Source: Odiellus spinosus (lineage: Eukaryota > Arthropoda > Arachnida > Opiliones > Phalangiidae). From it: a stretch of DNA of 64,000 bases. The stretch spans positions 17,114,501 through 17,178,500 of the forward strand of contig OY987226.1 in NCBI GenBank assembly GCA_963920705.1. The letters run 5' to 3'. The position numbers and the translations under genes were made by a program. This document shows, piece after piece, positions 13,701 to 28,700 of this stretch; the stretch's first letter is position 1, and each line of letters opens with the position of its first letter. The notes beneath the pieces are model-generated. The model saw only the letters and a program-made list of their open reading frames with translations. It did not search any database and was not told the origin of the DNA.

Positions 13701-16700
13701 TCGAATTCGGTTTCGTCGACTTCCTCAACCGGAATGGTCTCTGTCGACTCTTTACCGTCCTTAACGGTTGTTCTGAAGACGAACATTCGACCGTTCTTAT
13801 CGGGCTTGGTTTCGTCAATGATAGTAATTAATACTTCGTTGATTCTAACAATTCTAGTTATTTTTCGAATTGTAACTACGGTAACTTCTTGCTCCATTTC
13901 ATCAACTTGTTCGCAGGGGAAGGATTCCGTTCGCGGGACGCCCTTTTTCGCTCTTGTTCGGTATGTTACTATTTTGCCTTTGTCATTCGGTTTGGTCTCA
14001 TCGGAAACCGTTATAGTTTTTCCATCTTTATCAATTGATTCGACGTCTTCTTTAACGCGTTGGATCGGTTTTGATTCTTTAGAAACAGAATCTTGTCGTG
14101 TAATCTCTGCTTTTATCTCCTCTTTAGGAACAGAATCCTGTCGTGTAATTTCTGCTTTTATCTCCTCTTCAGGAACAGATTCTTTTCGCTTTATTTCTGG
14201 TTTCACCTCTTCTTTAGGAACAGGCTCCTTTTGTTTAATCTCTGGTTTATCCTCCTCTTTAGGAGTAAATACCGTTCGTTTAACCTTAGGTTTATCCTCC
14301 TCTCTAGAAAGAGATTCCTTTCGCTTAATTTCTGGTTGGACTTCCTCAGGAACAGATTCCTGTGGTTTAGACTCTGGTTTATCCTGTTCTTTAAGCACAG
14401 ATTCCTGTGGTTTAGACTCTGGTTTATCCTGTTCTTTAAGCACAGATTCCTGTGGTTTAGACTCTGGTTTCTCCTGTTCTTTAAGCACAGATTCCTTTCG
14501 TTTAGACTCTGGTTTCTCCTGTTCTTTAAGCACAGATTCCTTTCGTTTAGCCTCAGGTGTATCCTTCTCTTTAGGCAAAGATTCCTTTCGTTTACCCTCT
14601 GGTTTATCCTGTTCTTTAGGCAAAGATTCCTTTCGTTCAATCTCTGGTTTATCCTGTTCTTTAGGCACAGATTCCTTTTGTGTAGCCTCTGGTTTATCCT
14701 CTTCTTTAGGAATTGATTCCGTTTGTTGAATTTTTGGCTGCTCCTCTTTAGGAACAGCTTCTTTTCGTTTAATATCTGGCATATCCTCCTCTGTAGTTAC
14801 AGAATCCTTTCGTTTAATCTCTGGTTTGAGCTCCTCTTTAGGAACAGATTCCTTTCGCTTAATTTCTGGTTTATCCTCCTTAGGAATATATTCCTTCCGT
14901 TTAACATCTGGTTTATCCTGTTCTTTAGGCACAGATTCCTTTCGTTTAGCCTCTGGTTTATCCTCGTCTTTAGAAACAGATTCCTTCTGTTTAACATCTG
15001 GTTTATCCTGTTCTTTAGGCACAGATTCCTTTCGTTTAATCTCTGGTTTGACTTCTTCTTTAGGTACAGATTGCTTTCGCGTCATTTCTGGTTTATCCTC
15101 CTTCCGTTTAATATCTGGTTTATCCTGTTCTTTAGGCACATATTCCTGTTGTGCAGCCTCTGGTTTATCCTCTTCTTTAGGAATTGATTCCTTTTGTTGA
15201 ATTTCTGGCTGCTCCTCTTTAGGAACAGCTTCTTTTCGTTTAATACCTGCCATATCCTCCTCTTTAGTTACAGATTCTTTTCGTTTAATCTCTGGTTTGA
15301 CCTCCTCTTTAGGAACAGATTCCTTTCGCTTAATTTCTGGTTTATCCTGCTCTTCAGGAATATATTCCTTCCGTTTAACATCTGGTTTATCCTGCTCTTT
15401 AGGAACAGATTCCTTCGGTGTAACCTTTGGTTTATCCTCTTCTTTAGGAATTGATTCCTTTTGTTGAATTTCTGGCTGCTCCTCCTCTTTAGGAACAGCT
15501 TCTTTTCGTTTAACCTCTGGCTTATCCTCCTCTGTAGTTACAGAATCCTTTCGCTTAGTCTCTAGTTTGAGCTCCTCTTTAGGAACAGATTCCTTTCGCT
15601 TAATTTCTGGTTTATCCTCCTCCTTAGGAATATATTCCTCCCATTTAACATCTGGTTTATCCTGTTCTTTAGGCACAGATTCCTTTAGTTTAGCCTCTGG
15701 TTTATCCTCCTCTTTAGGAATATATTCCTTTCGTTTATCCTCTGGCTTATCCTCCGCTTTAGTTACAGATTCCTTTCGTTTATCCTCTGGCTCATCCTCC
15801 TCTTTAGTTATAGATTCCTTTCGTTTATCCTCTGGCTTATACTCCTCTTTGTTTATAGATTCCTTTCGCTTAACTTCAGGCTTATACTGTTCTTTAGGCG
15901 CAGATTCGCTCCGTTTATCGTATGGTTTGGCCTGATCTTTGGAAACAGATTCCCGAGGTTTCATCTCTTTAGGAATAGATTCCTGAGGTTTCATCTCTTT
16001 AGGAATAGATTCCTGAGGTTTCATCTCTTTAGGAATAGATTCCTGAGGTTTCATCTCTTTAGGAATAGATTCCTGAGGTTTCATCTCTTTAGGAATAGAT
16101 TCCTGAGGTTTCATCTCTTTAGGAATAGATTCCTGAGGTTTCATCTCTTTAGGAATAGATTCCTGAGGTTTCATCTCTTTAGGAATAGATTCCTGAGGTT
16201 TCATCTCTTTCGGAATAGATTCCTGAGGTTTCATCTCTTTCGGAATAGATTCCTGAGGTTTCATCTCTTTAGGAATAGATTCCTGAGGTTTCATCTCTTT
16301 AGGAATAGATTCCTGAGGTTTCATCTCTTTAGGAATAGATTCCTGAGGTTTCATCTCTTTAGGAATAGATTCCTTTCGCTTAACCTCAGGTTTAATCTCT
16401 TTTTTAGAAATGACCTCAGTTCGTTTCACGGTAATCTCTTGCGTTAAAACGGGTTTCTCGATACCAAATTCTTCTACTAGTTCCTCAACGTTAAATTCTT
16501 CGGCCGATTCAACAATGTTAGTAACTGTTTCACCGTCTTTCTCCACTTTCCTGGTCGTCACCATCTTGCCAGTGTCATCTGGTTTAGTTTCGTCCGTAAC
16601 TATAACGGGTTTTCCATAAGCGAGCACAATTCGGGTAACTTCGTAGACAATGTCTCTTGTGTACTGCTCGTACTCGGCGTCGTCAATTTCTTCAGCCGAG

Positions 16701-19700
16701 AAGGTTTCCGTGACGGGTTTCTTACCATCTTTGACCATGGTTCGATGAGTTATGAGACGACCACGCTTATCGGGTTTAGTTTCGTAAATGCACGTAATTA
16801 TTTCCTCGTTGATCAGAACCGTTCTGGTAACTTTACGAACGGTGGTGACGGTAACGCTCTCCTCGACCGGAACCTCATCCTCCAATTCCTCGACTTCTTC
16901 TCTTTCAATCACAGATTTAGGGACTGTTTTCAATTGTCCATCATCATCCATCCTCGATACGTCAGTTACCATTTTTGTAACAAAATCCCGTTCAAGTTTA
17001 ATAAATTCTTGCAAATCAAAATCTTCATCTTGTTCAACTACGGTGGTTTTAGTCACTCCGTCCTTAACGACAGTTCTGTAAGTTACCATTTCACCTTTTT
17101 CATTCGATTTAGTTTCGTCTGTGACTTTTACCGGTTTACCATCAATTACGATGTTCCTGGTCAGAAATTCCACTGTCTCCTCTTCAGATTGAACATCTTC
17201 GGCTGGGAATGATTCGTTCGAAATAACACCATCGACGATCGTCGTTCGATAAGTAATTATTCGACCTTCCTCGTCCGGTTTGCTTTCGTCGGTAATTGTT
17301 GTAACTTTACCATCGCCATCGGTCATAGTTCTAGTAGATTTCCGTATCACTGCCGGTTTATCACCCATACCCTTGACCAATTCATCAATGTCAAATTCTT
17401 CAGATGATTCAACGATAGTAGTTTCAGTCTTTCCGTCTTTTACGATAGTGCGGTAAGTGACTAATTTGCCGTTGTCGTCAGGCTTAATCTCGTCCGTGAC
17501 TGAAACGGGTTTGTCATCAACGACTATGTTGCGTGTTAGTTTGCGAGTGCTAGCTCGTAATTTCTCGTCAATTATTTCTTCGGCAGGGAACGATTCGATT
17601 TCGTCTACCCCGTCCTTTGTCGAAGTTCTATAAGTTGTAGTTTTGCCAGTGTCGTCCGGTTTTGTTTCTTCCACAATAGTTTTAACCTTACCGTCGCTAT
17701 CAGTGACAGTCCTGGAGGACCTACGTATAATAGTCGCCGGTTCTTGGCTAATTAGCTGTTTGACAAATTCGTCAGTGTCCTGTTCGTCAGGCGATTCGAT
17801 AATTGTTGTTTTCTCAACACCATCTCTTACTACGGAACGATATGTCACGATTTCGCCCTTCTCATTCGGTTTCCTTTCATCAGTAATGGTGATATTTCTA
17901 CCACCAACTAACAGAGTTCTGATATTTTTACTTAAGCTAGTACTTTTCTCGACTTCTTCGGCCGGGAAGGATTCCGCCTTTCTTTTGCCATCTTTAATAG
18001 TAGTTCTGTACGTGATCATGTTTCCTTCGTCATCGAGTTTTGTTTCATCCACGATAGTGGTCACTATACCATCAGAGTCGGTAATGGTGCGAGTAGATCT
18101 ACGTGCCTTCGGTCTATCACCAACAACCTCTCTGACGAATTCTTCCAAATCAAACTCATCTGAAGAATCAATGACTGTAGTTTTCTCTACGCCGTTAATA
18201 ACAACAGTACGGTAGGTAACAACTTTACCGTTTTCATCGGGTTTAGTTTCGTCGGTAACCGTGACGGGTTTACCGTCAATGATTACCGTTCTTACCATCC
18301 TCTTTACAGTGGTGGTTTCGCTAGTTTCGTCGTCTAAATCATCTACGGAGATAATTTCAGTTTCTTCGATCCCATCTTTAACGATAGTTCTGTATATCAT
18401 CATTTTTCCTTGGTCATCGGGTTTGGTTTCATCGTGAATCGTCGTGACTTTACCATCGCTGCCTGTGATGGTCCTGGTAGATCTACGGACCACTTTGGGT
18501 TTATCCAAACCCATTTCTTTAATAAACTCTTCCATATCAAATTCTTCCGAATCTACGACCTTAATTTCTGAAACTCCGTCCTTAACTACGGTTCGATAAG
18601 TGACGGATTTGCCAGTTTTCTCGTCGGTTTTGGTTTCGTCGGTCACTGTTATGGGTCTACCATCCACAGTAATAGTTCTGGTCATTCTACGAACCGATTT
18701 ATCACGAATCGGTTCTTCGTCACTAACTTCTTCCGCCGGGAAGGACTCGGTACGCGAAACCCCGTCAGTGGTAATGGTTCTATAAGTAATCAATTGACCT
18801 TCTTGATCCGGTTTGGTTTCGTCCCTAATCGTGGTCACCTTACCGTCGCTATCCGTAATAGTCCGGGTCGCCGTACGTACCATCGTGGCTTTATCTAACC
18901 CTAACTCTTTTATAAATTCCTCGAGATCGAAATCTTCCGAACATTCGACAATTGTCGTTTTTTCTACCCCGTCTATAATTATCGTTCTGTAAGTCACCAT
19001 TATACCTTTCTCATCCGGTCTAGTTTCATCTGTTACAGTATAAGGTTTACCATTTATAATTATATTGCGAGTTAACCACCGAACTGTGGTCTCCTCGTCG
19101 GGTTCTAAGTCAGTTACCTCATCAGCGGGGATAATTTCAGTTTCTTCGATCCCATCTTTAACGATAGTTCTGAATATCATCATTTTTTCTTGGTCATCGG
19201 GTTTGGTTTCGTCGTGAATCGTCGTGACTTTACCATCGCTATCTGTGATGGTCCTGGTAGATCTACGTACCACTTTGGGTTTATCCAAACCCATTTCTTT
19301 AATAAACTCTTCCATGTCAAATTCCTCAGAATCTACGATCTTAATTTCTGAAACACCGTCCTTAACTACGGTTCGATAAGTGACGGATTTGCCAGTTTTC
19401 TCGTCGGTTTTGGTTTCGTCGGTCACAGTTATGGGTCTACCATCCACAGTAATAGTTCTGGTCATTCTACGAACTGATTTATCACGAATCGGTTCTTCGT
19501 CACTAACTTCTTCCGCCGGGAAGGACTCATTACGCGAAACCCCGTCAGTGGTAATGGTTCTATAAGTAATCAATTGACCTTCTTGATCCGGTTTGGTTTC
19601 GTCCCTAATCGTGGTCACCTTACCGTCGCTATCCGTAATAGTCCGGGTCGCCGTACGTACCATCGTGGCTTTATCTAACCCTAACTCTTTTATGAATTCC

Positions 19701-22700
19701 TCGAGATCGAAATCTTCCGAACATTTGACAATTGTCGTTTTTTCTACCCCGTTTATAATTATCGTTCTGTAAGTCACCATTATACCTTTCTCATCCGGTC
19801 TAGTTTCATCTGTTACAGTATAAGGTTTACCATTTATAATTATATTGCGAGTTAACCACCGAACTGTGGTTTCCTCGTCGGGTTCTAAGTCAGTTACCTC
19901 ATCAGCGGGGATAATTTCAGTTTCTTCGATCCCATCTTTAACGATAGTTCTGAATATCATCATTTTTCCTTGGTCATCGGGTTTGGTTTCGTCGTGAATC
20001 GTCGTGACTTTACCATCGCTGCCTGTGATGGTCCTGGTAGATCTACGGACCACTTTGGGTTTATCCAAACCCATTTCTTTAATAAACTCTTCCATATCAA
20101 ATTCTTCCGAATCTACGATCTTAATTTCTGAAACACCGTCCTTAACTACGGTTCGATAAGTGACGGATTTGCCAGTTTTCTCGTCGGTTTTAGTTTCGTC
20201 GGTCACTGTTATGGGTCTACCATCCACAGTAATAGTTCTGGTCATTCTACGAACCGATTTATCACGAATCGGTTCTTCGTCATTAACTTCTTCCGCCGGG
20301 AAGGACTCATTACGCGAAACCCCGTCAGTGGTAATGGTTCTATAAGTAATCAATTGACCTTCTTGATCCGGTTTGGTTTCGTCCCTAATCGTGGTCACGT
20401 TACCGTCGCTATCCGTAATAGTCCGGGTCGCCGTACGTACCCTCGTGGCTTTATCTAACCCTAACTCTTTAATAAATTCCTCAAGATCGAAATCTTCTGA
20501 ACATTCGACAATTGTCGTTTTTTCTACCCCATCTATAATTATCGTTCTGTAAGTCACCATTATACCTTTCTCATCCGGTCTAGTTTCATCTGTTACAGTA
20601 TAAGGTTTACCATTTATAATTATATTACGAGTTAACCGCCGAACTGTGGTCTCCTCGTCGGGTTCTAAGTCAGTTACCTCATCAGCGGGGATAATTTCAG
20701 TTTCTTCGATCCCATCTTTAACGATAGTTCTGTATATCATCATTTTTCCTTGGTCATCGGGTTTGGTTTCGTCGTGAATCGTCGTGACTTTACCATCGCT
20801 GCCTGTGATGGTCCTGGTAGATCTACGGACCAATTTGGGTTTATCCAAACCCATTTCTTTAATAAACTCTTCCATATCAAATTCTTCCGAATCTACGACC
20901 TTAATTTCTGAAACTCCGTCCTTAACTACGGTTCGATAAGTGACGGATTTGCCAGTTTTCTCGTCGGTTTTGGTTTCGTCGGTCACTGTTATGGGTCTAC
21001 CATCCACAGTAATAGTTCTGGTCATTCTACGAACCGATTTATCACGAATCGGTTCTTCGTCACTAACTTCTTCTGCCGGGAAGGACTCATTACGCGAAAC
21101 CCCGTCAGTGGTAATGGTTCTATAAGTAATCAATTGACCTTCTTGATCCGGTTTGGTTTCGTCCCTAATCGTGGTCACCTTACCGTCGCTATCCGTAATA
21201 GTCCGGGTCGCCGTACGTACCATCGTGGCTTTATCTAACCCTAACTCTTTTATAAATTCCTCGAGATCGAAATCTTCTGAACATTCGACAATTGTCGTTT
21301 TTTCTACCCCATCTATAATTATCGTTCTGTAAGTCATAATTATACCTTTCTCATCCGGTCTAGTTTCATCTGTTACAGTATAAGGTTTATCATCTATAAC
21401 TATATTACGAGTTAACCGCTGAATTGTGGTGCCATCATCGCGCTCTATATCGGGTGCCTCGTCCACGGGAAAAGATTCCGTTTTTTCAACACCGTCTTTA
21501 ATGGTTTTTCTATAAGTTATCATATGGCCTCCCTCCCCAGGTTTGGTCTCATCTATTATAGTTACAATTTTACCATCACTGCCCTTTAAAGTTACGGTAG
21601 ATTTACGTACAACCGTAGGTATTATATCCCTAAATTTCTTAACAAACTCTTCTACGTTAAATTCCTGAGATTCAACTATCTCAGTTTTGGTTACGCCATC
21701 TTTACATACAGTTCTATATATAACCTGATTTCCCTTTTCATCTGGTTTGATCTCGTCTTTTACGGTTACGGGTTTGCCATCAATTACAATGGTTCTTACG
21801 AATCTACGCGTAGTCGTGGTAGTTTCTAAAACGTCCTCGGTATCCTCCTGTACTTTGTCAGAAGGGAATGTCTCATCGCGTTCAATACCGTCTTTCACGG
21901 TTCGGCGGGTCACTGTTCGACTCGCTTCGTCTGGCTTTGTTTCATCGGTTACAGATAGTGGTTTTTCGTCAGTTACAGTTGATGTTTTTTCAACTAGGTT
22001 TTTAGGTTCTATTTTTTCTGTGGACAATTTTTGGTCAACTGGCTTTTCGTGCGCCAATTTTTCTAGAGATAATTTTTGCTCAAATTGATTTTTGGGCACT
22101 GATTTTTCTGGGGACGATTTTTCGCTACTCGCGCCAGATTCTGGTTCTGAATCGTCGCTCGATTCTTTCGATTTGCCTTTGAATATACTTTTAAAAGTTT
22201 TACTGATGCTCTTTGTAACTTTCCCTATTTTAGATTTTTCACCTTTAGATTTTTGGGGCGGTGACTTTTCCTTAATTGGTAAAATATTAGTATCATCTGA
22301 TTGTTCCTCAACATTTTGTGTAGAGAATTTTGGTTTTTCCTCCGTGACTTCAATTACTTCTTTAACTGGTAACACTGAGGCACGAGTTTCCGGTTTGTCT
22401 TCAACATCTAAATCGTCTTCAGCACCTTCAGCGGGGAAAGATTCAGTAAATTCTGTACCATCCTTAAGGGTGATACGATGAGTGATAATGTTTCCTTTTT
22501 CATCAGGTCTAGTTTCTTCAGATACAGTAGTAGGTTTACCATCGACTATAATTGTTCTAACAGCCTTTTGAGTTATTTTCTGAATTACTGGTACTTCAGT
22601 TTCCTTGGGCGGGAAAGACTCAGTGTGTTTTTTGCCATCTTTAACTACAGTCCTGTACGTAATCAATCTTCCCTTTTCATCTGGTTTCGTTTCCTCGATA

Positions 22701-25700
22701 GCTTCAATCGGTTCACCATCGATAATCACAGTTTTGACTAAGCAATGCGAAACGATAGATTTAGGTTCGTCCATTTCCTCAACTTCTTCAGCCGGGAATG
22801 ATGTGGTGTGTTCTTTACCATCTTTAACTTCGGTTCTATAAGTAACTAAACGTCCTTGTTCATTCGGTTTCGTCTCTTCGGTAACCGTGGTTGGTTTTCC
22901 ATCAGTTATTAGAGTTCTGGTATATCGTCGAGTTGTGGTTTGAATTACTCGTTCTGATTCAGGTTCTTCCTCAACTTCTTCAGCCGGGAATGACTCAACA
23001 TGTTCCTTACCATCTATAACTGAAGTTCTGTAGGTAATAAGATTGCCTAGTTCGTCTGGTTTCGTTTCTTCAACTACTTCAGTTGTTTTACCATTGACTA
23101 TGATTGTCCTAATAACTCTACGAGCTACATCACGCTTTATTCTTTCTGGCTCCATGATTTCCTCAACCTCTTCAGCCGGGAATGACTCTATGTGTTCCTT
23201 ACCATCTTTAACTGTAGTTCTGTAGGTAATTAATCTACCCAGATCGTCTGGTTTTGTTTCATCAACCACCTCAGTAGGTGTACCATCAACAATAATAGTT
23301 CTCACAATTCTGCGAACTATAGTTCGTTTAATTCTTTCAGGTTCCTTCATTTCCTCAACTTCTTCGAGTGGTAATGTTACTACCTGCCCCTTACCATCTT
23401 TAACGATGGTTCTGTAAGTAACTAACCTTCCCGCCTCATCCGGTTTGGTTTCGTCAACTACATCAGTCGGTTTACCATCAACAATAACGGTTTTGGCGAT
23501 CCTTCGAACTACCGTTTGCCTGACCGGTTTCGGTTCCTCATTTACTTCATCTATTTCATCAGCAGGGAATAACTCCGTGAACTCAACGTCGTCTCTGGTC
23601 GTCGTACGGTAAGTCATCATTCGCCCTTCTTCGTCCGGTTTAGTAACCTCTGTAACTGTAGCTGGTTTACCATCGATGATCGTAGTTCTAGTAATCCTTC
23701 GGGTCGAAGATGATGTCGTGGTACTGGTAAATCTTTCGGTTTCCGATACTTGTTCAAAGTCATCGGCTGGGAACGACTCGGTCTGTTCTTTACCATCTTT
23801 AAGTACGGTTCTGTAGGTGATTAGTCGTCCTTTAGCATCTGGTTTCGTCTCTTCGGTCACTTCGGTTGGTTTACCATCAACAATTACGGTTCTGACTATT
23901 TTCCGAACAATGGTTCTGGATAGACCCTCGGGCTCATCCTGGAGTTCTTCTGCCGGGAATGACAGCGTTTGTTCAACCCCGTCTCGTACGGTAGTTCTGT
24001 AAGTTACCAAACGACCTCTTTCGTCCGGCTTAGTCTCTTCGGTTACGGTGCTGGGCTTTCCATCTACAATAACGGTTTTTATCACTTTCTGTACACGTTC
24101 AGTGGTAGTTACAACATCGAGACCGTCAGCCTTAGCGGGTGCAGATGGTGCTCTCTCGGTTAGCTCGGGAGTGCTAGTGCGGCTCAATTTGCCACTCGTT
24201 TTCACCGGTGCAAGTTCGGGGGTGCTTTTGCCACTCGAGGCGGCATCGGATTCCGGTTTCGTGGCAAGATCTTCGGGACTAGATTTGCTACTGGGGGAAG
24301 TAGAAATAGACTTTTCCGGTGCTATATCGGGCGTGCTTCGAACGCTTTCCAAGGGGCTCGTTTCTACGCTAGAACTAATAGATTTTGGCTTCTCTACATA
24401 AGGTAATTCGGTTTCCTCAATATTCCCGTATTTTCGTTTACCCGAAAATATTTTGTCAATTATCTCTTTAGGTTTCTCGTATAACGTTTCTTTTAAGGCT
24501 TCCAGGATAACCTCTTTGGGTTCTTCGGGTGTAGATTTACCGCTACTACAAACAATTATGGGTGTATCTTCCAGGGTGATTTCCAAGGGGCTCGTTTCTA
24601 CGCTAGAACTAATAGATTCTGGCTTCTCTACATAAGATAATTCGGTTTCCTCAACTTCCTCGTATTTTCGTTTACCCGAAAATATTTTCTCCGTTATCTC
24701 TTTAGGTTTCTCGTATATCGTTTCTTTTAAGGCTTCCAGGATAACCTCTTTGGGTTCTTCAGGTGTAGATTTACCGCTACTACTAACAAATATGGGTGTA
24801 TCTTCCGGGGTGATTTTCACACTAGACGATTTGGGTTTATCTTCCGGGGTAATTTTTCCGCTTGAGGGTACCGATTTTGGCTTCTTGGGCTCTTTGATAG
24901 GGAATTCTGGGGTAACTTTACCACTAGAAACGATCGACTCAGGTTTAGATTCTACTTTATCCGGAGTTGACTTTCGACTAGAAAACCACGAATCTTCGAT
25001 CTGATTCGGTGATTTCGACTCTTCCCCGATTTCAGTAGTAGCATCTTTTGCTTTTTCCAAGGTCAAAGCGTCCTTTACTTTTTCAATTATCTCGCTTGGT
25101 TCCTCAATAATAGTTCTTTTCAGTTTATCAAGAACGCTTTCTTTTGGATCAGTAGGACTAACTTTCTCACTAGAAACTACAGACTTTCCCAAACTAACTT
25201 TACCCATAGAGATGGACGATTCTGGTTTTTTTGGCATTGTTTTACCACTGACTGAATCTAATTCCTTTTCAATTTCAACCTTATCAGCCAGAGCGTTTTT
25301 AATCTCATCAATTATTTCTCGCACTTCTACTGGACTAACCTTACCACTGGAGACCAACGATTTTTCTGGACTAGCTTTAGAACTAGATTCGAGATTATCT
25401 GGCGATGTTTTACAACTGGAAATTACAGATAGAGCTTCTTTTTCAATTTCGGAAATGGTTTTTTTAAGTTTATCATCACTAACAACATTTTCATATATTT
25501 GTTTGGGTTTCTCCATAACTTTTTCTTTTATACTATCTAACTCTTCAAATTCCGTCGGACTGGCTTTATCACTAGGGACAAGTGTATACTCTTCTTCCAC
25601 CTCTTCGGGTTTAGCTTCATCCAGACTAGCTTTAACGCTGGTGATAAGTGGCTCTGGTTTCTCAACTTCCTCAAGCTTGTATGGACTAGATGGACCACTA

Positions 25701-28700
25701 ATTGATTTTATATCCTCCAATTCAACATCGCGTTTTTTAGGTTCTTCGGAAATTTGAGGATCTTCAACCTTCTGAGCGAGCTCTTCAGGTTTCTCGATAA
25801 CCGTTTCTTTGACCTTATCAAAAATGCTACCTTTCGACTTTTCAACTTCAGTTGATATACCTTTGTCTGGAGTTACTGGACCACTTGATATTGATTTTTC
25901 TGGACTAGATTTACCGCTGGAGATAAGTGACTCTGGTTTCTCAATTTCTTCAAGTTTATCGGGACTAATCGACTTTATATCCTCAACCTCGACATCGGAT
26001 TTTGTAGGTTTTTCTGTAGTCAGTGCGTCTTTAACCTTCTCAACCATCTCTTTAGGTTTCTCGAGAACAATTACTTTGATTTTATCACGAAGGCTATCTT
26101 CCAGTTTTTTAACTTCTGTAGGTTTATCTAAGTCTGCAGTGGTTTTACCACTTAATGTAAGTGATTTTTCTGGACTAGCTTTACCACTGGATTTAAGTGA
26201 TTCCGGTTTTTCAGCTTCATTGGATTTATCTTTTTCTGGGGTGGTTTTCCCACTAGAACTAAGAGGCTCTACTTTCTCGGGTGTAGTTTTACCAGAAATC
26301 TTTCTAGCACTGGAAATAATTAATTCTGGTTTCTCAATGTCCTTAAGAATATCCTCCATTTCCACATCAGGCTTTTTAGGTTTTTCAGTAGTTATGGCGT
26401 CTTTAACTATTTCTTTAGGTTTTTCGATAACCGTTTCTTTGATTTTCTCAAAAATGCTGTCATCTGGCTTGCCATCTTTGGTGGGTTTATCTTTGTCCGG
26501 AGTAGTTTTACCACTAGATATATATGACTTTTCCGGAGTAGTGCCAGTGGAGATAAGAGATTCTGGCTTTTCAACTTCAGTGGGTTTATCTTTGTCAGGA
26601 GTGGTTATAACAGAATGGAACTTTTCGGGACTAATTTCACCGCTAGAGATAATTGGTTCTGGTTTCTCAATCTCTTCAAGAATATGCTCGACTTCAACAT
26701 CGGGCTTTTTAAGTTTCTCCGTAGTCAAAGCGTCTTTAACCTTCTCAACTATCTCTTCGGGTTTGTCGATCACGGTTTTTTTGAACTTTTCAAAAATGCT
26801 CTCTTTTGGCTCTTTAACTTTAGTGGGTTCATCTGTGTCCTGAGTGGTTTTACCACTAGATATAAGTGATATTTCTGGAGTAGTGTCAGTGAAGATAAAA
26901 AATTCTGGCTTTTCAACTTCAGTTGGCTTATCTTTGTCAGGAGTGGTTATAACAGAATGCAACTCCTCTGGACAAATTTCACCGCTAGTTGTGATTGACT
27001 CTGGTTTCTCAATCTCTTCAAGAATATCATTCACTTCAGTATCGGGCTTTTTGGGTTTTTCAGTAGTTAAAGCGTCTTTCACATTCTCTATTATCTCTTT
27101 GGGTTTGTCGATAACCGTTTCTTTGATCTTATCAAAAATGCTCTCTTTCGGCTCTTCAACTTTAGTAGGTTTATCTGTTTCCGGAGTGGTTTTACCACTA
27201 GATATAAGTGATTTTTCTGGAGATTGGGGCTTTTCAACTTCAGTGGGCTTATGTTTTTCAGGAGTGGTTTTAATTAAAATCAAGTTCTCCGGTCTACTTT
27301 TCCAACTGGAGACTTTATCAGTCTCCTCAAGAATATCCTCGACTTCATAATCGACTTCAGTATCGGGCTTTTTAGGTTTTTCAGTAGTCAAAGCGTCTTT
27401 AACCTTCTCAACTATCTCTTTGGGTTTACCGATAACCGTTTCTTTGATCTTATCAAGAATGCTCTCTTCCGGAGTTGTTTTACCAGTAGATGAAAAAGAT
27501 TCCGGTTTAGACGCTAAAAGGGGAGACATTTTCTCACTAGACTCTTTGGATTTCTCTTCTTGAGGACTAACCTTACCACTAGATGGTATCGATTCGGAAG
27601 TTTCTTCAGGCTTGACGAACTCGGGTATAGTTCCACTACTAGGTACAACGGATTCGGTTCCTATTTCCGTTTCAAGCGTATCTTTATCGACGAAAGTTTG
27701 CCTTAACTTATCAACTATTTCTTTGGGAGTTTCGATAACAGTAGCCTTTAATTTATGAAGAGTACTACGCGGTTCATCGGGTGTAGTTTTCTCCGGGGTC
27801 GATTTTCCACTAGAACGTCGAGATTCTGGTTTTACTTTGTCTTCGTCAGGGCTAGTTTTCCCACTAACAAACTTAGTGTCCCCAATATCTAAATTTTCCG
27901 CGATATCCGATAGTTCAGGAGCGGATGGCACTACTTCTGGTGATGACTGTACGCTCGAAACTAATGATGTGGTTTTATCAACCACTTCCATATCGGATAT
28001 TATACTTTTGTCTAGCTCATCAGGGGTCGGTTTCCCAGACGTAATCGATTTGGTATCTTCTAGTAGGTCAATAGAATTGAGTGATTTAGAAGGTGACGAT
28101 TTTTCACTCGGTGCATCGTATTTTCGTTTCGGCTCGGTCTCTATAGTGACTTTGCTCACAGTATATGTGGTAAGCTCTTCAAGCTTTTCCGGCTTTTTAA
28201 ACGGTTCATCTTTTGATTCTTCGTCAGGCGTGACTTCTTCAATTAACGTAGATTTTCCATCAACTAAAACTTTTCTGGTTACACGTTTCACTGTAGTTGT
28301 AGTTACAGAATCAAATTCTTCCTCAAATTCGTCAGCTGGGAAAGATTCTGTAACTTCTTTATCATCTCTAACCGTAGTTCTGTAGGTAGTTAGTTGGCCT
28401 TGGTCATCTGGTTTTGTTTCCTCGATAACTTCAGTTAGTTTGCCTTCAACGAACATGGTTCTGATTGTTCTACGAACAACTGTACGTTTAATTCCCTCTG
28501 GTTCCTCGATTTCCTCAACTTCTTCAGCAGGGAATGACTCAATGTGTTCTTTACCATCTTTAACTGTAGTTCTGTAGGTTATTAGTCGACCTTGGTCGTC
28601 TGGTTTTGTTTCCTCGACAACTTCCGTTGGTTCACCATCAACAATGATGGTTTTAATTATTCTACGAACAACTGTACGTTTAATTCCCTCTGGTTCCTCG

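Noticed and set aside
15952..16372. CRISPR-like regular direct repeats (also 45204-45345)
   Set aside because: Units are contiguous with no unique spacers; the first array is in coding frame and the locus is eukaryotic.
14040..16400. futsch/MAP1B or neurofilament identity from KESVPKEEDKPE repeats
   Set aside because: Only a small part of the giant exon looks like this, no MAP1-type conserved regions are seen, and charged repeats of this kind arise repeatedly. Kept only as an alternative.
7995..28385. Many long plus-strand frames (for example 13695-14729, 25809-26843, 27837-28385)
   Set aside because: They lie antisense to the giant minus-strand frame, follow its repeat periodicity and have Ser/Phe/Leu-rich products expected from reading Glu/Lys/Thr codons backwards. 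No independent start or splice context.
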